Part shown: positions 35,163-44,395 of the stretch, one piece after another
How the letters are laid out: the number at the start of each line of letters is the position of its first letter
Numbering within the stretch: the stretch's first letter is position 1
The notes under the pieces: generated by a model
What the model saw: the letters and a program-made list of their open reading frames with translations, nothing else
Database searches by the model: none
Told to the model about the DNA's origin: nothing
Source of the DNA: Tomitella fengzijianii
GTDB lineage: Bacteria; Actinomycetota; Actinomycetes; Mycobacteriales; Mycobacteriaceae
Assembly (NCBI RefSeq): GCF_007559025.1
Contig: NZ_CP041765.1
Location: forward strand, 3,655,501 to 3,719,500
Reading direction: 5' to 3'
DNA length: 64,000 nt
Program-made: the position numbers and the translations under genes

Positions 35163-35230
35163 CGCCGAGTTGGTGGTTCTCCGGTGCTAAAGCCGCCGCG
35201 GGCCACCGAAAAACCACCAACTCGGCGGCC
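35163..35230. repeat. Palindromic intergenic repeat, copy 2
   Basis: Almost identical in sequence to the element at 34011-34080 and in the same orientation. The arms CCGAGTTGGTGGTT and AACCACCAACTCGG are perfect here. It ends 2 nt before the stop codon of the amino-acid permease (minus strand), the same placement as copy 1 relative to surE. Confidence 0.8.
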
Positions 35231-35232
35231 GG

Positions 35233-36633
35233 TCACTCGGCCGACGCGTACCCGCCCCGCCGGTGCTGCACCGCCACGACGGCCAGCCCGGCCACCAGCC
35301 ACACCGCGCCCACCACCTGCGCGACGCCGTTGGCCTCCACCAGCACGACGAGGAGGATCGCCGAACCCAGCACGGGCGCCACCAGGTGCGAGACGACGCG
35401 GCGCGGGCCGCCCAGGCGCCGCACCCAGTAGTAGCCGATCACCGAGCCGTGCAGCAGCAGGAACGCGCACAGGGCGCCCACGCTCACCACCGAGACGAGG
35501 ATGTCCAGCCCGTCGTCCGCCGAGGCCGCCCACACCGCGATGACCACGTTGAACGCCGCCGCGATGAGCACCCCCACGGCCGGTACCCCGGTGTGCCCGT
35601 CCACCTTGGCCAGGAAGGCCGGCAGCCGCTTGGCGCGCCCCATGTCCATGAGGATGCGCGACGCCGCCGCCTGGCCGACCATCGCGGAGAACGCCGCGCC
35701 CGCCGCCTTGGACACCGCCAGGGCCGTGGACAGCCAGCCCGCGATCCTGTCGTCGACGAGGCGGTAGTAGGCGTCGCCCTGCAGGTCCGGGTTCGCCGCG
35801 AGGAACTGCGGGGTCTCGGTGGTGATCAGCGCGGCCACGTACGTCTGCGCGGCGAACAGCAGACCCGCCGTCACCAGGCAGATGACGAGTGCGCGGGCCA
35901 CCATGCGTGACGCCCCGATGGTCTCCTCGGCGAAGGTCGCGATGGCGTCGAATCCCAGGTAGGACAGCATCGCCACCGACACCGCGCCCAGCACCGCCGT
36001 CAGCGACAGCCCGCCCACGCCTGTGAGCGGCGAAAGCGGGTCGCGCACGGTGCCGTGCTCGGCGATCACCCGGACGCCGCCGGCCAGCACCATGGCCAGC
36101 ACGATGCACTCGGCGGCGACCACCAGCGTGGCCACGCGTGCGGCGATCCGCACGCCGGCCAGGTTCAGGCCCGTCGTGAGCACCACGGCCATCGCCGTCC
36201 AGCCCCACGTGGGCACCGCGGGCAGGAACGAGTGCATCGCGATGCCCGTGAACAGGTAGGCCACCGAGGGGATCAGCAGGTAGTCCAGCATCACCATCCA
36301 GCCGCCCATGAAGCCGGTGCGCGGCCCGATCCCGGCGCTCGCGTAGGCGAACACCGACCCCGCGCGCGGCACCCGGCGCGACATCAGCGCGTACGAGTAG
36401 GCGGTGAACGCCATCGCGACCGTCGCCACCAGGTACACCAGCGGCACCGCGCCGTGGCTCTGCGCGTCGAGCGGGCCGAAGATGCTGACGGCCGCGGCGG
36501 GCCCGATGAACACCAGCCCGTAGACGACCAGCTCGAAGAAGTTGATGCGCCGGCGCAGCGTCGGGGTGCCGCCGGACGGTGCGTCCTCCGGCGCTGCGGC
36601 GGGGCGTTCCGCGAGGCTGTCCTGTTCGGTCAT
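35233..36633 (-). CDS. APC-superfamily amino-acid permease
   Basis: A 466-residue transporter with about twelve membrane segments. The first helix region has the APC signature FFELVVYGLVFIGPAAAVSIFG, and helix 6 has the LSYLGFDAIATFAEET motif. It imports amino acids or amines by cation symport or exchange; specificity cannot be read. The ATG at 36633 (MTEQD) was chosen with an upstream GGAAGG; an in-frame GTG further upstream lacks a ribosome site. A cysteine-rich leader peptide 178 nt upstream suggests control by cysteine or sulfur supply. Confidence 0.9.
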   Translation of the reverse strand: MTEQDSLAERPAAAPEDAPSGGTPTLRRRINFFELVVYGLVFIGPAAAVSIFGPLDAQSHGAVPLVYLVATVAMAFTAYSYALMSRRVPRAGSVFAYASAGIGPRTGFMGGWMVMLDYLLIPSVAYLFTGIAMHSFLPAVPTWGWTAMAVVLTTGLNLAGVRIAARVATLVVAAECIVLAMVLAGGVRVIAEHGTVRDPLSPLTGVGGLSLTAVLGAVSVAMLSYLGFDAIATFAEETIGASRMVARALVICLVTAGLLFAAQTYVAALITTETPQFLAANPDLQGDAYYRLVDDRIAGWLSTALAVSKAAGAAFSAMVGQAAASRILMDMGRAKRLPAFLAKVDGHTGVPAVGVLIAAAFNVVIAVWAASADDGLDILVSVVSVGALCAFLLLHGSVIGYYWVRRLGGPRRVVSHLVAPVLGSAILLVVLVEANGVAQVVGAVWLVAGLAVVAVQHRRGGYASAE

Positions 36634-36810
36634 GGGGGTGTGCCGATCCTTCCGGGCCGGGCCCGAACGACCCGGAGAACTGTGGTGGTGCGAATGCACG
36701 GGGAAGCCGCGCTGCGCGACGACATGCGCGAGGGGACGGCGGGACCACGAGGAGGGGCGGGCGCCGCAGAGTCGACCGTCAGGCCGGCGGCTCGTGCGCG
36801 CTCGGCGGGG

Positions 36811-36897
36811 TCAGGCCGGACAGAGTGCGGAGGCCGACCGGCACTGGTCGATGTGGCGGCGGGAGACCAGCGCGACGCAGCAGTATCGGCTACTCAT
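36811..36897 (-). CDS. 28-residue cysteine-rich leader peptide (putative attenuator)
   Basis: A very short reading frame with a strong GGAGG ribosome site 7 nt before its ATG. It encodes a Cys-Cys pair at residues 6-7, then SRRHIDQCR (residues 12-20) and a final ALC. This matches the RRHIDLxR leader peptides found before sulfur-metabolism genes in actinobacteria, where polycysteine reading frames act as cysteine-responsive attenuators. It lies upstream of the amino-acid permease on the same strand. The rest of the 377-bp gap (36634-37010) shows no other clear gene. Confidence 0.75.
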   Translation of the reverse strand: MSSRYCCVALVSRRHIDQCRSASALCPA

Positions 36898-37010
36898 CCC
36901 GCTGCCTCCGTCCGCTTCGTGATCCGTGGGGCCACTGCGGGCCCCGGTGCGTGCGCGCGGTGTGCGCACCGCCCGACCTGCTCAGGATACGCACCGCGGC
37001 CACGCGCCCC

Positions 37011-39008
37011 TCACTCGGCGCGGGCGGACCTGCGCGCCACGTCGGGCTCCGTGGACGGTCCGGGCTCCCAGTGCGCGATCCACGGTCCCGTGCCCTCGCT
37101 CTGGTCGAGGATGCCGGCCTCCAGCCAGGTGTAGCGGTCGTCGAGCACCCCGCGTGCGAGGGCACGGTCGGACGCGTCGGTGTTGTGCCACAGCGCGTGC
37201 ATCAGGTGCTCGGCCCTGCCGGCGGCCTGGCGGCAGAACGCGTCGGCCAACTCGTGGGCGCCACCGCCCTGCACCGGGTCGTCCTGACGCTGCGCCTCGG
37301 CCCGCACGCACGCCGCGGACATGGCGAACAGCTCGGCGCCGATGTCGACGATCCGCCCCAGGAAGGCCTGCCGGTTCTCCATGCCCGCCTGCCAGCGCGC
37401 CATCCCGTAGAAGGTGTTGCGCGCGAGCTTGCGCGCCGATCGCTCGATGAAACGCAGGTGCCCGGCCAGCTCGCCGAACTCGGCGTACCCGCCGGGCACA
37501 TCGCCGCGGCCGGCCACCAGCGTGGGCAGCCACCGGGCATAGAATTCGCTGGCTCCGGCCGCGGCCTTCGCCTTGCCCTGCAGATCGGACTTCGGGTCGG
37601 CCAGCGCGCCCGCGGCGGAGAGGTGCGCGTCCACCGCCTCGCGGGCGATCAGCAGCCGCATGATCTCGCTGGAGCCCTCGAAGATGCGGTTGATGCGCAG
37701 GTCGCGCACCAGTTGCTCGACGGGCACCGCGCGCTCGCCGCGGTCGCGCAGCGACGACGCAGTCTCGTACCCGCGCCCGCCCCTGATCTGCAGGAGCATG
37801 TCCGCCAGCTCGCAGACCTGCTCGCTGGACCAGAGCTTGCCCAGCGCCGCCTCGATGCGGATGTCGTTGCGCCCCTCGTCGGCCATCTGCCCGGCCAACT
37901 CCACCACGGACTCGAGAGCGTACGTGGTGGCGGCGATGCGGGCGATCATCGTGGCGACGGCCTCGTGCTCGCCCACCGGCTTGCCCCATTGCACGCGCTC
38001 GCGCGACCATTCGCGCGCGATCTTCAGGCACCACTTGCCGCTGCCGGCCGCCATGGCGGGGATCGCGAGTCGGCCGGCGTTGAGGGTGGTCAGAGCGATC
38101 TTGAGCCCGTCGCCCTCGCGCCCGATGAGATTCTCGCGCGGCACCCGCACCTTGTGCAGCCGGGTGACGCCGTTCTCGATGCCGCGCAGGCCCATGAACC
38201 TGTTGCGGCGCTCGACGGTGATCCCCTCCGACGCCGCCTCGACGACGAACGCCGACACCCCGCCCCGGTGGTGCGCGCCGGACGCGTCGTCCCATTCCGG
38301 CACGCGCGCCATCACCACGAGCAGGTCCGCGATCACCCCGTTGGTGGTCCACAGCTTGACGCCGTCGAGCTCGTAGGCGGCGCCGTCGTCGACGGGGGTG
38401 GCCGTGGAGGCCAGACGCGCCGGGTCCGAGCCGACGTCCGGCTCGGTGAGCAGGAACGCCGACACCTCGCCGCGGGCGCAGCGGGGCAGGTACTCGTCCT
38501 TCTGCGCGTCGCTGCCGGCCAGCTTGAGCGGCTCGGGCACGCCGATGGACTGGTGCGCGGACAGCAGCGCGCCGATGCTCGGGTGCACCGAGGCCACCAG
38601 CGTCAGCACCCGGTTGTAGGCCACCTGCGACAGACCCATGCCGCCGTGTGCGCGGTCGATCTTGAGCCCGAATGCGCCCGCCTCCGCCAGCATGCGCACG
38701 TACTCGTCGGGGATCCGCGCCTCCGCCTCGATGCGCTGGCCGTCCATCTGCTCGCACACGCCGCGCAGCGTCCGCAGGTATTCGTCGGTGCGGGCGACGT
38801 CTTCCGCGGGCGGACGCGGGAACGGGTGCACCAGCTCCAGCGGGAACCGCCCCAGGAACATCTCCTTGGCGAACGACGGCTTGTCCCAGCCGCCCTCGCG
38901 CGCCTGCTCGGCGACCTCGCGCGCCTCCTCCGCGGTCACCGTCGGCCGCTTGTCGCCGTCGGTCGCACCTCCCGTATCCCCCGCCGCGCGTGCCGTGGTC
39001 CCGCTCAT
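37011..39008 (-). CDS. Acyl-CoA dehydrogenase, long form (FadE/VLCAD-like)
   Basis: A 665-residue flavoenzyme that makes the trans-2 double bond in acyl-CoA esters. The N-terminal and middle domains include LLTEPDVGSDPARL and the FAD-contacting KLWTTNG. The C-terminal helical domain has RINRIFEGSSEIMRLL, with the family's catalytic Glu in IFEG. An extra C-terminal domain of about 180 residues is like that of very-long-chain enzymes, so the length fits that group rather than the 380-residue type. A GAGGAGG ribosome site precedes the ATG at 39008. The electron acceptor would be ETF. Confidence 0.93.
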   Translation of the reverse strand: MSGTTARAAGDTGGATDGDKRPTVTAEEAREVAEQAREGGWDKPSFAKEMFLGRFPLELVHPFPRPPAEDVARTDEYLRTLRGVCEQMDGQRIEAEARIPDEYVRMLAEAGAFGLKIDRAHGGMGLSQVAYNRVLTLVASVHPSIGALLSAHQSIGVPEPLKLAGSDAQKDEYLPRCARGEVSAFLLTEPDVGSDPARLASTATPVDDGAAYELDGVKLWTTNGVIADLLVVMARVPEWDDASGAHHRGGVSAFVVEAASEGITVERRNRFMGLRGIENGVTRLHKVRVPRENLIGREGDGLKIALTTLNAGRLAIPAMAAGSGKWCLKIAREWSRERVQWGKPVGEHEAVATMIARIAATTYALESVVELAGQMADEGRNDIRIEAALGKLWSSEQVCELADMLLQIRGGRGYETASSLRDRGERAVPVEQLVRDLRINRIFEGSSEIMRLLIAREAVDAHLSAAGALADPKSDLQGKAKAAAGASEFYARWLPTLVAGRGDVPGGYAEFGELAGHLRFIERSARKLARNTFYGMARWQAGMENRQAFLGRIVDIGAELFAMSAACVRAEAQRQDDPVQGGGAHELADAFCRQAAGRAEHLMHALWHNTDASDRALARGVLDDRYTWLEAGILDQSEGTGPWIAHWEPGPSTEPDVARRSARAE

Positions 39009-39108
39009 CGCCAGCCTCCTCGCGTCAGTGCTCACCTCCGGTCTACCCGGTGCACGTCGCGTTCATGCGCGATTGCGGCCGCGCCGCCCCGCGCCCGGCC
39101 GTCCCTGC

Positions 39109-39172
39109 ACCGAGTTGGCGGTTCCCGGGTGCTCCACGGCGCTCGCGGCACCGGAAAACCACCAACTCGGCG
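39109..39172. repeat. Palindromic intergenic repeat, diverged copy 3
   Basis: Related to the elements at 34011 and 35163: the outer arms CCGAGTTGG and CCAACTCGG and the AAAACCACC segment are kept, while the centre differs. It ends 3 nt before the stop codon of the MFS exporter (minus strand), the same placement as the other copies. Confidence 0.7.
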
Positions 39173-39175
39173 CCC

Positions 39176-40588
39176 TCAGGCCTGGCGTTCCCGCGGCCGC
39201 CACACCGCCGCCAGCGCCAGGGTGACCACCGCCAGCCCCACCATCACCGGAACCATCACGCCCCAGTGCTCCTGCGTCGCCCCGGGCCCGAACACCACGC
39301 CGATCACCGCCGTCGCCGAGATGGCGCCCAGGTACCGCGAGGTCTGCAGGATGCCGGCCGCCACCCCGCTGTCCTCGGGCCGCGCCGAGGCGTACATGCC
39401 CTGGTTGGCGGCGATGCTGACGATGCAATATGGGATGCCGGTGAGCGCCAGGAGCACCGCGACGACGGCCCCGGCGATGGACAGCGTGAGCAGCCACAGC
39501 AGCCCGGCCGCCGCGACCAGCGACGCCGACCCCACCAGCATCACCGTCCGCACCCCCCACCGGTCGATGGCGCGCGCCGCGAACGGGGTGCCCACCACCG
39601 AGACGGCGGCCAGCGGCAGCATGAGCAGCCCGACGACCGCAGGGCTGTAGCCGCCGGACTGCTGCAGGAGTTCGGGGAGCCCGTAGAACGCGCAGTAGTA
39701 CACCCCGTTGAACACCGCGAACGCCGCGTACACGAGGATCAGGGGCCGGTTGCGGCCGAGCATCCGCAGGTCCAGGAACGGCGTGGGGCACCGCAGCTCA
39801 CGCCACCCGAACGCCGCCATCGACACCAGCGCGCCCGCCGCGAGCCACCAGGTGGCCCCCGGGATCGCGCCGAGCACCGCGGTGAGCGCGCACACCAGCA
39901 TGGCCGTGAACAGCACGATGCCGGGAACGTCGGATTCGATGACGATCGTCCGGAGCGGCTTGCGCTCGCGCGGCGGGTCGGCGGGCGTCAGCCACAGCAC
40001 CCCGGCCGCCGCGGCCAGCCCCAGCGGCACGTTGACGAAGAACAGCGCGGGCCAGCCGAACACGCCCACCAGCACCCCGCCGAGCACCGGCCCCACGGCC
40101 GCGCCCGCAGTGTTGGCCATCTGGATCATGCCCAGCGGCCGGGTGGAGCTCACCTGCGCCCGGGCCGTCAGCGCGCCCACCATGGCGACGGCACTGGGGT
40201 AGGCGGTGGCCGTGCCGAGCGCCATGAACACCCGCGCCACGCACACCAGCGCGAAGCTCGGCGCGAACGTCGCCAGGGCGCAGGTGACCACTACCAGCGC
40301 CATGCCGGTGATGAACAGCCGCTTGGCCCCGAAGCGGTCGGCGAAGCGCCCCATCACCGGCTGCATCGCCGCCGAGCACAGGTAGAACGAGGTGATCACC
40401 CAGGTGACGGTGGCTATGTCGAGGGCGAAGTGCCGCTGGAAGTCGACGAGGGCCACGGCGATCATCGACGAGTTGAGCGGGTTCAGCACCGTGCCCAGGC
40501 AGAGCGCGGCGACGCTGGGGCCGAGGCGCCGCGGGCCCGGGCTGCTCGTGCCGGGGCTGCCGGAACCCCTCCGGCCGGTTGTGTTCAC
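39176..40588 (-). CDS. MFS exporter, EmrB/QacA (DHA2) family
   Basis: A 470-residue permease with 13-14 hydrophobic segments. Motif A of the family is seen as GRFADRFGAKRLF, and the helix 5 motif as GPVLGGVLVG. Members export drugs or metabolites using the proton gradient. The GTG at 40588 is preceded by TATGCT with 9 nt between, so it may be close to leaderless; no ribosome site is visible. It diverges from lutA, but a functional link is not evident. Confidence 0.88.
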   Translation of the reverse strand: MNTTGRRGSGSPGTSSPGPRRLGPSVAALCLGTVLNPLNSSMIAVALVDFQRHFALDIATVTWVITSFYLCSAAMQPVMGRFADRFGAKRLFITGMALVVVTCALATFAPSFALVCVARVFMALGTATAYPSAVAMVGALTARAQVSSTRPLGMIQMANTAGAAVGPVLGGVLVGVFGWPALFFVNVPLGLAAAAGVLWLTPADPPRERKPLRTIVIESDVPGIVLFTAMLVCALTAVLGAIPGATWWLAAGALVSMAAFGWRELRCPTPFLDLRMLGRNRPLILVYAAFAVFNGVYYCAFYGLPELLQQSGGYSPAVVGLLMLPLAAVSVVGTPFAARAIDRWGVRTVMLVGSASLVAAAGLLWLLTLSIAGAVVAVLLALTGIPYCIVSIAANQGMYASARPEDSGVAAGILQTSRYLGAISATAVIGVVFGPGATQEHWGVMVPVMVGLAVVTLALAAVWRPRERQA

Positions 40589-40715
40589 GATCGCACCAGC
40601 ATAGGCGGGCCCTGGCCCGCACCTGCCGCGCCGCACCCGCATCCGTGAACCGCCCGCGCACTGCTCGCTGCTCTGCGACGCTGGAGGGCGGCACGCTCGC
40701 AACCTGGAGGCGCGG

Positions 40716-41510
40716 ATGCGGATCGCACTGTTCATCGCCTGCTTCAACGACGTGATGTATCCGCGGACGGGCAAGGCGATGGTGCGCCTTCTGCGCCGCC
40801 TGGGCCACGAGGTGGTGTTCCCGCGCGGGCAGACGTGCTGCGGTCAGATGCACTTCAACACCGGCTACCAGGACGACTGCATCCCGCTGGCCGAGCATTT
40901 CTGCGACGTGTTCGACGGCTACGACGTGGTGCTCGCCGCGTCGGGCTCGTGCGCGTCGATGGTCGAGGAGTACTACCCGACGCTGGCGGACCGGGCGGGC
41001 TCGCAGCGCCTGCACCGCCGGGTGGACTCCGTGGGCGCGCGCCTCTTCGAGCTGTCCGAGCTGCTGGTGGACGTGCTGGGCGTGACGGACACGGGCTCGT
41101 ACTTCCCGCACCGCGTCACCTACCACCCCACCTGTCACACGCTGCGGATGCTGCGCGTGGGCGACAAGCCCACGCAGCTTCTCCGCAACGTCGAGGGCAT
41201 CGAGCTGGCCGAGCTGCCGGAGGCCGAGGAGTGCTGCGGGTTCGGCGGCACGTTCGCGATCAAGAACGCCGACACGTCCACGGCGATGGGCTCGGACAAG
41301 GTGGCCAACGCGATGCGCACCGGCGCCGAGGTGCTCACCGCGGCCGACAACTCCTGCCTCATGCACATCGGCGGCATGCTCTCGCGCGGCCGTTCGCCCA
41401 TGCGCCCGCTGCACTACGCCGAGATCCTCGCCTCCACCCGCGAGGATCCGCTGGGCACCGGCGGCCCGGTGCGCGAGGTGGACCGGCCGACGCGGGAGTT
41501 CGCGCCGTGA
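40716..41510 (+). CDS. lutA: L-lactate utilisation protein LutA (LldE), CCG-domain
   Basis: A 264-residue protein with two CCG domains: TCCGQMHFNTGY (residues 40-52) and, after a HPTCHTLRM segment, ECCGFGGTFAIK. These cysteine motifs bind an unusual iron-sulfur centre. With LutB and LutC it oxidises L-lactate to pyruvate without the classical flavin dehydrogenase. GGAGG lies 5 nt before the ATG. Its stop overlaps the lutB start. Confidence 0.95.
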   Translation: MRIALFIACFNDVMYPRTGKAMVRLLRRLGHEVVFPRGQTCCGQMHFNTGYQDDCIPLAEHFCDVFDGYDVVLAASGSCASMVEEYYPTLADRAGSQRLHRRVDSVGARLFELSELLVDVLGVTDTGSYFPHRVTYHPTCHTLRMLRVGDKPTQLLRNVEGIELAELPEAEECCGFGGTFAIKNADTSTAMGSDKVANAMRTGAEVLTAADNSCLMHIGGMLSRGRSPMRPLHYAEILASTREDPLGTGGPVREVDRPTREFAP

Positions 41511-43087
41511 ATCCCGGTACCGCCGCCGGACGTTCCGCCACCAAACGCTCCGCCGCCGAAAGGACCGCCGCCGCCGGGGCCGTCGTGCCCCCGCAGCGCG
41601 AGCACCTGGGCATGCCGCCGTTTCCCGAGGCCGCGGCGCACGAGCTGCGCAACTCGCAGCAGCGCCACAACCTGCACAAGGCCACGCGCACCATCCGGGC
41701 CAAGCGGGACGCGCTGGTCGCCGAGCGCGACGACTGGGAGCAGCTGCGCCTGTCCGCCGAGGCGATCAAGAACGACACACTCGCCCACCTGGACGAGTAC
41801 CTGCTGCAGTTCGAGGAGGCCGCCACCGCCGCCGGGGCCATCGTGCACTGGGCGCCGGACGCGGAGAGCGCCAACCGCATCGTCGCCCGGCTGGCGGTGG
41901 ATGCCGGCGCAGACGAGGTGGTCAAGGCCAAGTCGATGACCACCGAGGAGATCGGCCTGGACCGGGCCCTGGCCGCCGCGGGCGTCGACGCCTACGAGAC
42001 CGACCTGGCGGCGCTGATCGTGCAGCTGGCAGGGGACGTCCCCTCGCACATCGTGGTGCCGGCGATCCACCGCAACCGCGCGGAGATCCGGCAGATCTTC
42101 GACAAGAACATGGGCGCGTTCGGCAGGCCCGCCCCCGACGGCATGACCGACGACCCGGCGTCGCTGGCCGCTGCCGCACGCGCCCACCTGCGCGAGAAGT
42201 TCCTGCGCGCGGGCGTCGCGGTGACGGGCGCGAACTTCGCGGTGGCCGAGACTGGCACGCTCATGCTCGTCGAGTCTGAGGGCAACGGGCGCATGTGCGT
42301 GACGATGCCGAAGACCCTGATCAGCGTGGTGGGGATCGAGAAGATCATCCCCACCTGGCGCGACACCGAGGTGTTCCTGCAGCTGCTGGCCCGCTCCGCC
42401 ACCGGCGAGCGGATGAATCCCTACACCTCGATGTGGACGGGGGTGCACCACGCCGAAGGCGTATCCGGGGAGCCCGTCGCCGACGGCCCCGAGCAGGTGC
42501 ACATCGTGCTGCTCGACGAGGGCCGCACCGACGTGCTCGCAGATCCCGCCGGGCGCTCCGCTCTGCGCTGCATCCGGTGCGCGGCCTGCCTCAACGTGTG
42601 CCCGGTGTACTCGCGGACCGGCGGGCACGCCTACGGCTCCGTGTATCCGGGGCCCATCGGGGCGGTGCTCACCCCGCAGTTGCGGGGGCTGCACAGCGAG
42701 CAGGACCGCAACCTGCCGTACGCGTCGTCGCTGTGCGGGGCGTGTTTCGACGCCTGCCCCGTGCGTATCCCCATCCCGCACCTGCTCACGCACCTGCGTT
42801 CGAAGGTGGTGGACGCGGAGCCGGCGTTCCCGCCGTCGCCGGAGCGGGTGGCGATGAAGGCCGCGTCGGCGATCTTCGAACGCCCCGCCGCGATGGGGCT
42901 CGGCGAACGCCTGGCGGGCCTGGCGCACAAGGTGATCCGCGGCGGACCCGACGCCAACGTCCCGTCCGTGCCGGGTCTCGCGGGCTGGTTCGGGTCCCGC
43001 GACGTGGCCGTGCCGCCGCCGGAGAGCTTCAGCAATTGGTGGTCCCGCACCGACGGCGGCACGCGCGACGGCGGGGACGTCCCATGA
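41507..43087 (+). CDS. lutB: L-lactate utilisation iron-sulfur protein LutB (LldF)
   Basis: A 526-residue protein. An N-terminal LUD domain is followed by two 4Fe-4S motifs, CIRCAACLNVCPVY and CGACFDACPV (about residues 355-430), and a C-terminal tail. It carries electrons from lactate oxidation. The GTG start shares GTGA with the lutA stop. The first 35 residues are Ala/Thr-rich, and the conserved region begins near HLGMPPFP, so a shorter start is possible. Confidence 0.94.
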   Translation: MNPGTAAGRSATKRSAAERTAAAGAVVPPQREHLGMPPFPEAAAHELRNSQQRHNLHKATRTIRAKRDALVAERDDWEQLRLSAEAIKNDTLAHLDEYLLQFEEAATAAGAIVHWAPDAESANRIVARLAVDAGADEVVKAKSMTTEEIGLDRALAAAGVDAYETDLAALIVQLAGDVPSHIVVPAIHRNRAEIRQIFDKNMGAFGRPAPDGMTDDPASLAAAARAHLREKFLRAGVAVTGANFAVAETGTLMLVESEGNGRMCVTMPKTLISVVGIEKIIPTWRDTEVFLQLLARSATGERMNPYTSMWTGVHHAEGVSGEPVADGPEQVHIVLLDEGRTDVLADPAGRSALRCIRCAACLNVCPVYSRTGGHAYGSVYPGPIGAVLTPQLRGLHSEQDRNLPYASSLCGACFDACPVRIPIPHLLTHLRSKVVDAEPAFPPSPERVAMKAASAIFERPAAMGLGERLAGLAHKVIRGGPDANVPSVPGLAGWFGSRDVAVPPPESFSNWWSRTDGGTRDGGDVP

Positions 43088-43788
43088 GCACCGACGGCGA
43101 GGCGCACGACGGCCGGGCGGTGATCCTGGGCCGCATCCGCCGTGCTCTGGGCCCGGGCCGCGCTGCGCCGCCCGTCTCCCGCGACCCTGTCCCCGACGCC
43201 CCCGTCCCCCGCGACTACGCCCCCGCATCGCCCGAGTCGGGGACGCCGGAGCTCCTCGCCCTGTTCGCCGAACGGATGGAGGGCACGCACGCGACGGTCC
43301 GCCGCACGCGGAGCGACGCGGTGGCCGCCGCCGTCGCCGCCGTCGCCGAGGACCGCGGGCTGCGCCGCGTCATCGCACCGCCGGGGCTCGATCCGGGGTG
43401 GCTGCCGCGGAACGCGATCGAGTGGATCGGCGACGATCCGCCGCTCACCACCGCGCAGGTCGAGGGGGCCGACGCCGTGCTCACCGCCGCGACGGTCGCG
43501 GCCGCCGACTCGGGCACGCTGGTGCTCGACGGCGGCCCCGGCCAGGGGCGGCGGGTGCTGTCTCTGCTGCCCGACGCGATGATCGTCGTGCTACGCGCCG
43601 GGCAGGTGGTGGCCGATCTTCCGGCCGCGGTCGCCCGCATGGACCCCACCCGCGCGCTCACCGTCGTCTCCGGCCCGTCGGCCACCGTGGACATCGAGCT
43701 GAGGCGGGTGGACGGGGTGCACGGCCCGCGCGAGCTCGACGTCCTCCTGGTGGACGACGCCAAATCCGACCTCAGCGCCCGCCGGTGA
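43084..43788 (+). CDS. lutC: L-lactate utilisation protein LutC (LldG)
   Basis: A 234-residue LUD-domain protein with GADAVLTAATVAAADSGTLVLDGGPGQGRR and SGPSATVDIELRRVDGVHGP, the conserved C-terminal core. It is the third component of lutABC, with 4-nt overlaps showing translational coupling. Its 3' end overlaps the convergent DUF6314 gene by 17 bp. No lutR-type regulator or lactate permease lies next to the operon. Confidence 0.93.
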   Translation: MSTDGEAHDGRAVILGRIRRALGPGRAAPPVSRDPVPDAPVPRDYAPASPESGTPELLALFAERMEGTHATVRRTRSDAVAAAVAAVAEDRGLRRVIAPPGLDPGWLPRNAIEWIGDDPPLTTAQVEGADAVLTAATVAAADSGTLVLDGGPGQGRRVLSLLPDAMIVVLRAGQVVADLPAAVARMDPTRALTVVSGPSATVDIELRRVDGVHGPRELDVLLVDDAKSDLSARR

Positions 43789-44206
43789 GCCGCGTGGTCA
43801 TCGTGTAGTCCTTCTCCGGCCCGGCCACGTCCCAGCGCACCGTCCACGCATCCGGCTCCGGCCGGTCCCCCACGTCGATCCGGCCGCTGTAGAGGTCGCG
43901 GCCGCACAGGTGCTGCACCTGCTCGCCGGTGGTCCACGGGTGGAAGTCGTGCCCGTCCTCGAACACGACGAACCAGCCGTCGCCGCGCGGCTCGACGAAC
44001 ATCGTCCGCGTCACCGGCAGGTCCTGGCCGTCCAGGTGCAGGGTGCCCTCCTCGTACCAGCGCACCCGCTCGCCGTCGGCGCTGAGCGTGATGGTCCCGT
44101 CCACCGTCTTCCTGTCCCCGGCGAAGCGGTCGTCGATGGTGCGCGAAAAGCCCCAGCGGCCCAGCAACGTGCGCGGATCCGGTTCCTCGTCGCCGTATCG
44201 GTCCAC
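43772..44206 (-). CDS. DUF6314 family protein
   Basis: A 144-residue protein with the pattern of DUF6314: LLGRWGFSRTIDDR at the start, then GTITLSADGERVRWYEEGTL and a C-terminal WDVAGPEKDYTMTTRL. A small lipocalin-like barrel is likely. Function unknown. The GTG at 44206 is preceded by TAGACT on the minus strand with 6 nt between, so it is probably leaderless. It overlaps the lutC 3' end convergently. Confidence 0.78.
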   Translation of the reverse strand: MDRYGDEEPDPRTLLGRWGFSRTIDDRFAGDRKTVDGTITLSADGERVRWYEEGTLHLDGQDLPVTRTMFVEPRGDGWFVVFEDGHDFHPWTTGEQVQHLCGRDLYSGRIDVGDRPEPDAWTVRWDVAGPEKDYTMTTRLTGGR

Positions 44207-44395
44207 GCACCCAGTCTAGGCGGCCGGGCACAGGCGGAGCCGCCGTGCCGGACATCACCGTGACGGGGCGCCGAGGGCCGCCACCGGCGGCCCGCACGGT
44301 GGCAGAATCGTCGGCGAAACCTGCGGCAACCGAGCGCGGGCCTCACCGCCACTCTCGGCCGCACGTCCGCGCGTCCCCGCTAGGAGTCCACCCGC

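Noticed and set aside
34011-35230. Copies 1 and 2 of the palindromic repeat as terminal repeats of an insertion sequence carrying surE
   Set aside because: Each copy is itself a palindrome located at a gene end, there is no transposase between them, and a third copy occurs alone. A terminator or REP-type element explains them better.
36633-36699. Longer N-terminus with a His-rich start for the amino-acid permease
   Set aside because: The upstream in-frame GTG has no ribosome site, while the ATG at 36633 gives a normal APC N-terminus.
36579-39650. Very long open frame on the plus strand opposite the acyl-CoA dehydrogenase and repeat 3
   Set aside because: It is antisense to a clear acyl-CoA dehydrogenase, has Arg/Ala/Pro/His-rich composition without domains, and is explained by the scarcity of stop codons in GC-rich DNA.
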